A stretch of DNA of 64,000 bases from Sinomonas sp. R1AF57 (GTDB lineage Bacteria > Actinomycetota > Actinomycetes > Actinomycetales > Micrococcaceae). The translations under genes were made by a program, and so were the position numbers. The DNA lies in assembly GCF_002224485.1 (NCBI RefSeq), contig NZ_CP022463.1, positions 2,338,692 through 2,402,691 on the forward strand. The letters run 5' to 3'. Shown here one piece after another: positions 16,512 through 23,445 of this stretch. The notes below the pieces were generated by a model. It was not told the DNA's origin, made no database searches, and was given only the letters and a program-made list of their open reading frames with translations. How positions within the stretch are numbered: the first letter of the stretch is position 1; each line of letters starts with the position of its first letter.

Positions 16512-17421
16512 GGTGGTCCTCCTCGGGGGTTGGGTTGTGTAGGCGTGATTCGCGAGCCTGCGGAGACTCTGCCGAGCGTGAGGGGGACTTCTGGCAGAAC
16601 TCACAGCCGGGCTTCCGGATGCCGCGATTGGTATGCCACCGGGTGTGGCGTCCGCGCTCCAGGGCCTCGTCTACGCGCGCGCGGAATTCAGGATCAGCCC
16701 ACTGTGCCTTCGCGGATTCGCTGATCCGCGCCCGATACTCAGGGGCGGTCCAATTGGCCTTCGATGCCTCGCTGAGCCGCGCCCGCACCGCAGGGTCTGC
16801 CATCTGGGCCCTCGCGGCTTCTCGCATCCGCGCGCGGTGCTCGGGGTCAGTCCACAAGGCCTTCGATGCCTCACTGATCCGTGCCCGGTACTCAGGGGCG
16901 GTCCAATTGGCCCTCGCGGCTTCGCTCTGCCGTGCTCTCGCCTCGGGGTCGGCCCACATGGCCTTTGAGGCCTCGCTGACTCGCTCGCGGGACTCAGGGC
17001 GGCTCATTGCCTCCCCGATCGCCTTTGTGAGCTTCTCCTTCGCCTCGGGGTCGGCCCACATGGCCTTGGCGCGGGCGCTTCGCCGTGCCCGCTCTACGGC
17101 GGTCACCTCACGCGTCGTGCTCCGCGCCACCGTGTTCAGATTCACGTCCGGGTACTCGGCGCGTGACCGCGCTATCCACTCGGCCTCAGCGTCATCCATC
17201 GACGCGCCCTCGGGCACCTCGTGAAGGGTGACTGCGACTACTGACTCGATACCCGCCTCGCGCATCCAGGTGTGGACGGGCTGCGTGGATCCGGCGCGGG
17301 CCGTCCCCCGGTGGCCGCTCAGCCGCCCTGCGATACCCGCCTTGCTCTGCCCGACGTAGCGGATCACGCCGTCGCCACCGTGCAGGCCGTAGATCACTCC
17401 AGGGCCAAGCCGCCCGCTCAC
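16501..17421 (-). CDS. GIY-YIG nuclease with a C-terminal array of NUMOD-like repeats
   Basis: 306 aa from a GTG at 17421 that overlaps the upstream stop by 4 bp. The first ~90 residues form a GIY-YIG domain: GVIYGL (8-13), RYVGQS (21-26), Arg33 and His37 in GRLSGHR, and a later Glu and NLN. Residues ~110-260 contain six or seven ~16-17-residue repeats of the form [SR]EA[SA][KR]A-x-[WM]-[AT]-D/A-PE-x-RAR, resembling NUMOD3 modules of homing endonucleases, which bind DNA. The C-terminus has a Cys pair (CEFC). No intron or intein is visible, so it is a free-standing GIY-YIG gene; it could process the element's DNA or attack a competitor's. Confidence 0.85.
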   Translation of the reverse strand: MSGRLGPGVIYGLHGGDGVIRYVGQSKAGIAGRLSGHRGTARAGSTQPVHTWMREAGIESVVAVTLHEVPEGASMDDAEAEWIARSRAEYPDVNLNTVARSTTREVTAVERARRSARAKAMWADPEAKEKLTKAIGEAMSRPESRERVSEASKAMWADPEARARQSEAARANWTAPEYRARISEASKALWTDPEHRARMREAARAQMADPAVRARLSEASKANWTAPEYRARISESAKAQWADPEFRARVDEALERGRHTRWHTNRGIRKPGCEFCQKSPSRSAESPQARESRLHNPTPEEDHHEG

Positions 17422-17999
17422 TTCGACGCCCCCTTCTTGGTCAGGATCCAGCGCTCCCCGTCGTCGTCCCACTCGATCCAGCCCTCGGCTTCGGCGTGCC
17501 GGATGCCTGGCGCCATGAAGCGGTCGCTGAGCCCGGCGCCAGCGAGGGCGCGCCGGTAGCACTCGTCATCATCGGTAAAGTCCGGCCCCGGGTGCTGGGC
17601 CTCGGCGTGAGCCCTGGCTGCGGCGAGGACGGCGCGTCCGGCCTCTGGGGCCCACTTCTCCTGGGCCTGGGCTCGGGTCAGGCCTTCACGCTCGGCGCGC
17701 TGTTCCCACTTGGGGCGACGCCGAAGCCAGCGGGCCCGGTAGCGGCGCGCCATATCCTCCGTGTCGCTGTCCTCAGTGTCCACGGACGGGTCAATCACCG
17801 CTCCCGTGAAGCCGACACCAGCCTCGACTGCCGAGCACACCCGCCCGTCAATGGGGGACACAACGGCGGGGTGGATGCTATGGCCCATCTGGATCCAGCC
17901 GGCGATGTCCCGCCACTCGTCCTTATCCGGCCGCGCGGGCTCATGAGCGAACAGGGCGCGCCAGCCGGGCGCGGCGGGGGTGAACTTCTCAATGGACAT
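17418..17999 (-). CDS. Hypothetical protein next to the candidate origin
   Basis: 193 aa, ATG with AAGGAGAG upstream. The N-terminal part (APGWRALFAHEPARPD; GRVCSAVEAGVGFTGAVID) is unassigned; a basic middle (ARRYRARWLRRRPKWEQR) and a C-terminal module ending EGWIEWDDDGERWILTKKG look winged-helix-like and resemble part of the product of 15966-16511. It is the first gene downstream of the iteron region. A DNA-binding function is plausible but unproved. Confidence 0.65.
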   Translation of the reverse strand: MSIEKFTPAAPGWRALFAHEPARPDKDEWRDIAGWIQMGHSIHPAVVSPIDGRVCSAVEAGVGFTGAVIDPSVDTEDSDTEDMARRYRARWLRRRPKWEQRAEREGLTRAQAQEKWAPEAGRAVLAAARAHAEAQHPGPDFTDDDECYRRALAGAGLSDRFMAPGIRHAEAEGWIEWDDDGERWILTKKGASK

Positions 18000-18045
18000 G
18001 GTGCTCTCCTTCTACGGGTTGGCTGGGGTGTACTGGCTGCACGGG

Positions 18046-18372
18046 GGTACCCTCCGGGGTTCGGGGTACCTGAGTGGGGGTACCGCCCCAGTTCCCGACA
18101 TCTGCTCGGGGGTACCCGGGGTACCGGGGGTACCGAGGGGGTGGGGCAGGTGCAACACCCTCACGCCCGCCCATATAAATAGATAGATAGAATTGTTGAT
18201 TTTCTAACGCGCGAGCTGAGGCGCGCTGAGGGCGTGGGGGTACCCGACCGGTACCCCAGGTACCCCCGATACTTCCCGAGGCCTGCTCGGTTCTTGGGCG
18301 GGTACCCCCCATCAGGTGTTTCGGGTACCCCCCGCCGCATCCCGAGGCCTGCTCGGTTTTGGGGCGGGTACC
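18046..18372. other. Candidate replication origin: twelve GGTACC sites around an AT-rich core
   Basis: GGTACC occurs at 18046, 18065, 18079, 18111, 18120 and 18129, then 18239, 18250, 18259, 18301, 18324 and 18367. Most copies extend to GGGGGTACC or GGTACCCCC, so the left arm is G-rich before and the right arm C-rich after the hexamer. The centre (18171-18210) is strikingly AT-rich for this genome (ATATAAATAGATAGATAG, then AATTGTTGATTTTCTA). Two longer direct repeats (CCCGAGGCCTGCTCGGTT plus about 14 bp ending in GGTACCC) start near 18275 and 18341. Iterons plus an unwinding element beside a primase gene is classic origin architecture, but function is not shown. The 18000-18383 gap has no gene. 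Confidence 0.7.
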
Positions 18373-18383
18373 CTCTGACCCCC

Positions 18384-20765
18384 TCATGCCTTCCCTCCTT
18401 GCCTGCTCGGCTCCGGCTTCGGCTTCGAGGGCCCAAGCAGCCAGCGATTGACCTCGTCGACCTGCTTCTCGATGACCCACTCCTCGTCCTTGGCGAGCTG
18501 CGTCGCCTCGGATCGGAACTCGTCGAAGTGCCTCAGCGCGTGGTAGACGCACCTGTTCGTGCACCCCGCGTCTCGGGTGTGCTTCTGCCGGGGGTTGGGC
18601 TTGTCGGTGTCGGGCTCGCTGTTGGCGTGGTCATGCACAACCTTCCAGATCGCCCTCGCGGCCTTCTCCACCTTCCCGCGCCGATATGCGGCCTCCCCCT
18701 CCTTCCGGACCGCGTCCTCCCGGCCTCGGGCGAGGGTCAGCTTTGCCGCCTCATCCGCCAGCACCCTCAGGCACTCCGCCTGGACCCCCATCGAGCCGCG
18801 CACCAGCACCTCGGCAATGTCCCACCACTGGTCCTTGATCGCCGTGTCCCCGTGGAGCAGCGCCAGCGCCGTGGCAACCTTCAGCTGCGTGAGCAGGCGG
18901 TGGCCCTCCAGGGACCCGGCGTCCTCGCTCAGCAGCCCCGCTCGGCTCGCTCGGAGGTGCTCAGCGCGCACCTCCCTCTTGATGTGCTCGGGGTAGTCGA
19001 TCTCCGCCGGCCACTCATCGGGGTCCGCCCAGTCGAGCGATCCGGGCCACTCGGGCGGCTCGTCGGGGATAGTGGGGTCCTGCGCGCTCACCCACAGCAG
19101 CCGCTGAGGCGTTCCCGCGTCAGCGTCGCGCAGTAGCGCGGCGGCTCGCGTCGGCTGGACCCCGAGCAGCAGCACCAGTCGGTAGGCACCGCCCGGTACG
19201 TGACGCCTCCGCTCCTGGTCTGCGTTGGCGGAGCCGAGCGCGCCGCCGCTGAGCGCCGTGCGGAGGACGGGCCACAGGGTCGAGCCGCTTCGGCTGCCCA
19301 CTGCCGCGATCTGGTCCACCTCGTCGGCGATCATGATCCGCCGGGGGTCTTCGACGAGCACCTTGCGGCCGGTCTTCCTCAGTCCCCCCTGAGGGGTGGC
19401 CACGGTCTCATCCTGGAGGAAGCTCTCCGCAATGCCCTCACCTGAGCCGATGACCCGCTCGATCTCCTGCTGCTCGTCGTAGCCGAGGGGCCCAATCCCC
19501 GCCAGCTCCCGTGACGCTGCCAGCATCGAGGACTTCCCGCGCCCGGCTCGCCCCACAATGGCGACTCCGAGGTTCAGGGGGGCTGGGGCGCCGATGACTG
19601 CGGGCAGCACCACGCCCGGGGGTACCTCAGCCAGCACCCGCGCGAGCACGTAGCACAGCATCGCCGGGGCGCTGAGGGTACGCGAGTGGGCGGCCTGGCG
19701 GATGTGCTGGAGCGTCGGGGTGGCCCACAGGTCCTCCTGATCTGCGTCGGCGAAGTCCTCTGCCGCTGTGGAGCAGCCGCAGCCCTGCTCCTCCTCGGGG
19801 CTCGGGCTGCCCACTACGCCCCCGACCGCACCTGCCACCATTCGCTGGAACTCGCCGTTGTCGCGCCGGTCCCCGTTGAGTGAGGCCGTGAACATCGCCT
19901 CCAGCGTGCCCAGCGCCGTCGGTACCCCCGGGTGACCCTTCTCACCGAGCCTGACCAGCGCCATCGTGCGCGCCAGTGCGACGCCGTGCCGCGAGCCCGC
20001 GCTCGCCTCGCTGTTGAGCCGCAGCTCGGCCTTCTCGAGCTCAGCCTCCACGGCACGGCACGGTTCGCCGTCGGGCAGTGCCCGTAGCCACTCGCCCACT
20101 GCCGGGGTGTCCAGGTCAGCCTTGACAGTGCGGTCGTCAGCCGGGCCACGGTCCAGCTCAGCCGTCCACGCCTCAGGCAGGGTGGGCAGGTCTGCAACAG
20201 CGGGCGGGCCGCACGGCTCACCCTCAGCGTTGTACCACTGGTACTCGCGCTCGGTGTCCGGGTGTACTGACGGCCACACGACCGCGTACCGATGGCCGTG
20301 GTGGATGGTCTCAACACAGCCGCCGCTGAGCTCGCCGGCCCACTGCCTGCCAGCCGGTACCCGATAGAAGCGGATGCCGCTCACGCCTGGACCACGTGAC
20401 GACGAGCGGAAGGTAGGTGGCAGCGCCCCGAGCCGCGCCTCAGCCGCGCTCAGGGTGTCCGCGCCGGACTTCTTGCCGTACTCGTCCACGTCGAGGCCGA
20501 GCACGGTATCCGGCATCCGCAGCGCGATGTTTCTGCGACCGGCACGGCTCCAGGTGGCGACCGTCTCGTCGTCCGGGTATGCGCCGCTGTAGCCGGTGTA
20601 CCCCGAGGGCGGCGCGCTCTTCTTGCCGTAGGGGAGCGTGAGCGTCCCCGCCCAGCCGAGCGCCCGGTAGTCGAGGGCGGCGTCAGCATAGGGGCTGGTC
20701 TTAGTGCCTTGCAGGTGACGCTGCTGGGGGTTCTCGCGCCCATTCGCCGCTTCCTTGTGCGTCAT
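18384..20765 (-). CDS. Bifunctional primase-polymerase with C-terminal P-loop ATPase/helicase domain
   Basis: 793 aa, ATG overlapping the preceding stop by 4 bp. Residues 1-200 match Prim-Pol (PF09250-type): catalytic acidic pair LDVD (91-94), SSRGPGVSGIRFYRVP (122-137), and PSVHP with His168. A linker leads to an ATPase domain with Walker A GRAGRGKSS (405-413) and Walker B RIMIADEVDQ (476-485), then a long helical C-terminus containing a CTNRCVYHAL motif. Such proteins initiate and prime replication of actinobacterial integrative elements, plasmids and satellites. It lies just upstream of the candidate origin. No separate helicase loader or polymerase is present, so the host fork would complete replication. 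Confidence 0.9.
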   Translation of the reverse strand: MTHKEAANGRENPQQRHLQGTKTSPYADAALDYRALGWAGTLTLPYGKKSAPPSGYTGYSGAYPDDETVATWSRAGRRNIALRMPDTVLGLDVDEYGKKSGADTLSAAEARLGALPPTFRSSSRGPGVSGIRFYRVPAGRQWAGELSGGCVETIHHGHRYAVVWPSVHPDTEREYQWYNAEGEPCGPPAVADLPTLPEAWTAELDRGPADDRTVKADLDTPAVGEWLRALPDGEPCRAVEAELEKAELRLNSEASAGSRHGVALARTMALVRLGEKGHPGVPTALGTLEAMFTASLNGDRRDNGEFQRMVAGAVGGVVGSPSPEEEQGCGCSTAAEDFADADQEDLWATPTLQHIRQAAHSRTLSAPAMLCYVLARVLAEVPPGVVLPAVIGAPAPLNLGVAIVGRAGRGKSSMLAASRELAGIGPLGYDEQQEIERVIGSGEGIAESFLQDETVATPQGGLRKTGRKVLVEDPRRIMIADEVDQIAAVGSRSGSTLWPVLRTALSGGALGSANADQERRRHVPGGAYRLVLLLGVQPTRAAALLRDADAGTPQRLLWVSAQDPTIPDEPPEWPGSLDWADPDEWPAEIDYPEHIKREVRAEHLRASRAGLLSEDAGSLEGHRLLTQLKVATALALLHGDTAIKDQWWDIAEVLVRGSMGVQAECLRVLADEAAKLTLARGREDAVRKEGEAAYRRGKVEKAARAIWKVVHDHANSEPDTDKPNPRQKHTRDAGCTNRCVYHALRHFDEFRSEATQLAKDEEWVIEKQVDEVNRWLLGPSKPKPEPSRQGGKA

Positions 20766-21478
20766 GCCTTCACCGCCTTCAGCTCGTCGTCGTCCTTGTC
20801 GAGGTAGTAGAGGAGCGACATAGCGACGTCGTTATCGAAGGCGATTGCCAAGAAGTGAACGTAGATTCCGACGAACAGGTAGCCATGGCCCCGGCCTCTC
20901 GCCCCAGGGTGCGCCCAGTGCGCCAACTCGTGGAGGATAAGCCTCCGGCTGAGCTCGTCAGGGTTGAAGTGTATTGACCCATCACTGTCGTGATACCGCC
21001 CCACAAACGGGAAGTCGTCCTGCGTCATGTCGAACACCAGCGTGGGGCGGTCCGGCTTCGCCAACAGGTATGGGAGGTACGACTGGGCCAGCACGCCGGC
21101 GATGAATCCGGGCGTCCGATCACGCGTGAACGCAGCATTGAGGCGTGGATGCTGCTCAGCCCACACATCCTCAGCGAGGTAGAGGTGGCGGGTGGTTCGC
21201 CGAGCTGCCTCGACGTCAGCATTATGCTCAGCTATGGCCTCTTCCAGGGCCCAGTTACGCTCGGGCTCCGACTCGGCTTCCCTGAGCCACTCCTCTTCCG
21301 CCAGCCTGTAGGCGCCGCCCGACAGATCTGGCGTCTGGCCAGTGACCGACCCCCTCTCAGCCCTCCGAGCTACCCTTGTAGCTGAGGGGTCGACTGAGCG
21401 GTCGTCATTTCCTTCCTTGGTGGAGCCTCGGGACACCGTCCCCGGGGCTCCTCCCCTGTCCGGGGGCGGCTTCTTCAT
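20762..21478 (-). CDS. Putative zinc metallopeptidase (HELAH...GHG)
   Basis: 238 aa, ATG overlapping the upstream stop by 4 bp and its own stop overlapping the primase start. The N-terminal ~55 residues are basic and disordered. The core ends with RRLILHELAHWAH (HExxH, residues 183-187) and GHG (197-199), followed by a helix (YLFVGIYVHFLAIAFD). This arrangement is like the TIGR04338 metallohydrolases of actinobacteria and, more loosely, SprT/IrrE-type zincins. Its tight coupling to the replication gene suggests a role in replication or induction, for example cleaving a regulator, but the substrate is unknown. Confidence 0.75.
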   Translation of the reverse strand: MKKPPPDRGGAPGTVSRGSTKEGNDDRSVDPSATRVARRAERGSVTGQTPDLSGGAYRLAEEEWLREAESEPERNWALEEAIAEHNADVEAARRTTRHLYLAEDVWAEQHPRLNAAFTRDRTPGFIAGVLAQSYLPYLLAKPDRPTLVFDMTQDDFPFVGRYHDSDGSIHFNPDELSRRLILHELAHWAHPGARGRGHGYLFVGIYVHFLAIAFDNDVAMSLLYYLDKDDDELKAVKA

Positions 21479-21774
21479 CGCGCCTCACCGCCGTCCTTCG
21501 GGGCGAGCATCAGGGCAGCGATGCGGTCGGCGGCCTCAGGCGTCAGCGGTGGCGCCTCAGCGACGACCTGCTTCACGAATCGGGCAATCTTCGCCTCGGC
21601 CAGGAAGCGGCGGGCCTCCTCGACCTCCTCCGGCGAGTATCCGGCCTTCTTCGGAGGGTGCTTCATCGAGGCAACGGCGACTACTGAGCGCGCGCGGCTG
21701 ACCTCGGGGTCGTACGGCGTGAGGCGGGAGATACGGTTGAACGGGTTCGCGTGACCAGCTCGGGGTTCGGACAT
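21475..21774 (-). CDS. Small hypothetical protein, first gene of the replication operon, paralogue of 14109-14315
   Basis: 99 aa from ATG at 21774, with GGAAGG about 10 bases upstream; a GTG at 21786 is too close to that site. The motifs EVSRARSVVAVAS, LAEAKIARFV and LTPEAADRIAALML match the 68-aa product of 14109-14315. The N-terminal 30 residues (PFNRISRLTPYD) are absent from that paralogue. Function unknown; overlaps the metallopeptidase start by 4 bp. Confidence 0.7.
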   Translation of the reverse strand: MSEPRAGHANPFNRISRLTPYDPEVSRARSVVAVASMKHPPKKAGYSPEEVEEARRFLAEAKIARFVKQVVAEAPPLTPEAADRIAALMLAPKDGGEAR

Positions 21775-21948
21775 GAGGGACAACACCTTCCGGTGATCGT
21801 CCCCTCTATGACCAGGTGCACGTTTTTCCGAATTTACGCGAGGGGGTGGACTATCGGGGTTCTCCTACGCACCGTCACCCGCCACTCTCGTAGTTGGCGG
21901 GCCGCATGAGCTTCCCGTAGCCGGTATGTGATTCTGCGTACAACCTAA

Positions 21949-21976
21949 CCCTACTCTGCCGAAAGCAGAAGTAGGG
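21949..21976. promoter_or_regulatory. Stem-loop in the promoter region of the replication operon
   Basis: CCCTACTCTGC (21949-21959) pairs with GCAGAAGTAGGG (21965-21976, one bulged base) around a short CGAAA loop. It lies in a 500-bp non-coding gap (21775-22274) between the replication operon and attR, about 175 bp upstream of the first gene. It could be a terminator for transcription entering from the attR side or an operator. The flanking sequence is the most AT-rich part of the gap. Nothing else coding is seen there. Confidence 0.5.
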
Positions 21977-22274
21977 CGGTATTGTCTATCTGGCTAAAAC
22001 ATCGCATCGGTTCCGGCGCTCCGCCTTCACCCTCAGCCGCTCCGCGCATCGTGCGTCAGCGTCGCTCAGCGTTCGCCTGCGTCTCGAACAGCCGACCCCC
22101 GATAAGGGCGTAGCCGGGGCGACCTGGAGCGAGGCCCTGAGGGCTCCCCTCACGCTGGACCCCCTGGAGCCCGAGGGCGAACAGCGGCGGAACGGTGGAC
22201 AGCGGTGCACCGGGGTTCCAGGCTGCGCCTGAGGGCCCGGCCCGCGCTGAGCCCTACAGCCGAGCGCTGCCGAG

Positions 22275-23381
22275 CTATTTGGCCTTGCCGCCTGAGGTTG
22301 TGTTGTGACGGAACTCGACCACGTCGCCGTCGGCCATGACATAGTCCTTGCCCTCGATGCGGACCTTGCCGCGGGACTTGGCCTCGGCCATGGAGCCGGC
22401 CTCGACCAGGTCCTCGAAGTGGACCACCTCGGCCTTGATGAAGCCGCGCTGGAAGTCGGTGTGGATGACACCTGCGGCCTGCGGCGCCGTGTCTCCGCGG
22501 TGGATGGTCCAGGCGCGCGTTTCCTTGGGGCCGGCCGTGAGGTAGGTCTGGAGGCCGAGGGTGTGGAAGCCGACGCGCGCGAGCTGGTCGAGGCCAGATT
22601 CCTCCTGGCCGTTCATCTCGAGCATCTCACGGGCTTCCTCCTCGGAGAGCTCCACGAGGTCGGACTCGAGCTTGGCGTCGAGGAAGATCGCGTCGGCGGG
22701 GGCCACGAGAGCGCGCAGCTCCTCCTGCTTCTCGGGGCTCGTGAGGATGCCCTCGTCGGCGTTGAAGACGTAGATGAACGGCTTGGCCGTGAGGAGGTTG
22801 AGCTCCCTGAGGTGGTCCATGTCGAGCTTGTCGGATGCGATGGACGAGAAGATGGTGTCCCCGCGCTCGAGGACCTTCTTCGCGGCCTCGATCGCGGCGA
22901 GCTCCGCGGCGTCGCGCTTCTTGATCTTGACTTCCTTCTCGACGCGCGGAAGGGCCTTCTCGATGGTCTGGAGGTCGGCGAGGATCAGCTCGGTGTTGAT
23001 GGTCTCCATGTCGGAGCGCGGGTCCACCTTGCCGTCGACGTGCACCACGTCTGGGTCGTCGAAGACCCGGATGACCTGGGCGATGGCCTGGGCCTCGCGG
23101 ATGTTCGCGAGGAACTGGTTGCCGAGCCCCTCGCCCTCGGAGGCGCCCTTGACGATTCCGGCGATGTCCACGAAGGAGACGGTGGCGGGGAGGATGCGCG
23201 CGCTGCCGAAAATCTCGGCGAGCTTGTCCAGACGGGGGTCGGGGAGGCTCACCACGCCGACGTTCGGCTCGATGGTGGCGAACGGGTAGTTCGCCGCAAG
23301 GACCTGGTTGCGGGTCAGCGCGTTGAAGAGCGTCGACTTGCCGACGTTGGGGAGACCGACGATTCCGATAGTGAGAGCCAC
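22275..23381 (-). CDS. ychF: Redox-regulated ATPase YchF (Obg family), C-terminus replaced by the element
   Basis: 368 aa from a GTG at 23381 (VALTIGIVGLPNVGKS, matching the family start); an ATG two codons earlier is possible. G1 motif GLPNVGKST, G3 region VDIAGIVKGASEGEGLGN, and NADE in place of the usual NKxD, which in this family shifts specificity to ATP. The C-terminal TGS domain ends VMADGDVVEFR. The family normally continues FNV-stop; here it reads HNTTSGGKAK-stop, encoded by the integrated element. The original codons are at 9025-9036. The conserved core is intact, so activity is probably kept. Confidence 0.95.
   Translation of the reverse strand: MALTIGIVGLPNVGKSTLFNALTRNQVLAANYPFATIEPNVGVVSLPDPRLDKLAEIFGSARILPATVSFVDIAGIVKGASEGEGLGNQFLANIREAQAIAQVIRVFDDPDVVHVDGKVDPRSDMETINTELILADLQTIEKALPRVEKEVKIKKRDAAELAAIEAAKKVLERGDTIFSSIASDKLDMDHLRELNLLTAKPFIYVFNADEGILTSPEKQEELRALVAPADAIFLDAKLESDLVELSEEEAREMLEMNGQEESGLDQLARVGFHTLGLQTYLTAGPKETRAWTIHRGDTAPQAAGVIHTDFQRGFIKAEVVHFEDLVEAGSMAEAKSRGKVRIEGKDYVMADGDVVEFRHNTTSGGKAK
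22309..22319. other. attR core (CGGAACTCGAC) inside ychF
   Basis: Identical to 9038-9048 and in the same orientation. To the right is chromosomal ychF; to the left is element sequence that supplies the last codons and stop of the gene. Outside the 11 bp the two junctions share no obvious homology, as expected for serine-integrase sites. Confidence 0.9.
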
Positions 23382-23445
23382 GGTCATCCATCATACCGGC
23401 GCGGATCCGGCCAGAAATGTCGGTGGCCCGTGCGAGTGTGGGCGC

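Larger units (their letters stand above)
9038..22308. mobile_element. 13.3-kb integrated element in the 3' end of ychF (serine integrase, Prim-Pol replication, no virion or transfer genes)
   Basis: An identical 11-bp sequence, CGGAACTCGAC, lies at 9038-9048 and 22309-22319 in the same orientation. The left copy is joined to chromosomal sequence that reads, on the minus strand, the conserved end of YchF (FNV-stop). The right copy is inside the present ychF. Joining the outer flanks restores a normal ychF; joining the inner flanks gives the circular element. Contents, left to right: serine integrase; a rightward operon of five small genes; terminator; then leftward genes including a GIY-YIG nuclease, a candidate origin, a Prim-Pol/ATPase and a metallopeptidase. 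No structural phage, relaxase or FtsK-like gene is visible. Phage satellite or cryptic integrative plasmid are both possible. Confidence 0.88.

Noticed and set aside
18046..18372. Possible CRISPR array
   Set aside because: The repeat is a 6-bp palindrome with irregular 9- to 40-bp gaps, no unique spacers of constant length and no cas genes.
9038..22308. Complete prophage
   Set aside because: No terminase, portal, capsid, tail, lysin or holin could be recognised in 13.3 kb.
9038..22308. AICE-type conjugative element
   Set aside because: Although it has a Prim-Pol replication gene, there is no FtsK/TraB-like DNA translocase and the integrase is of the serine, not tyrosine, type.
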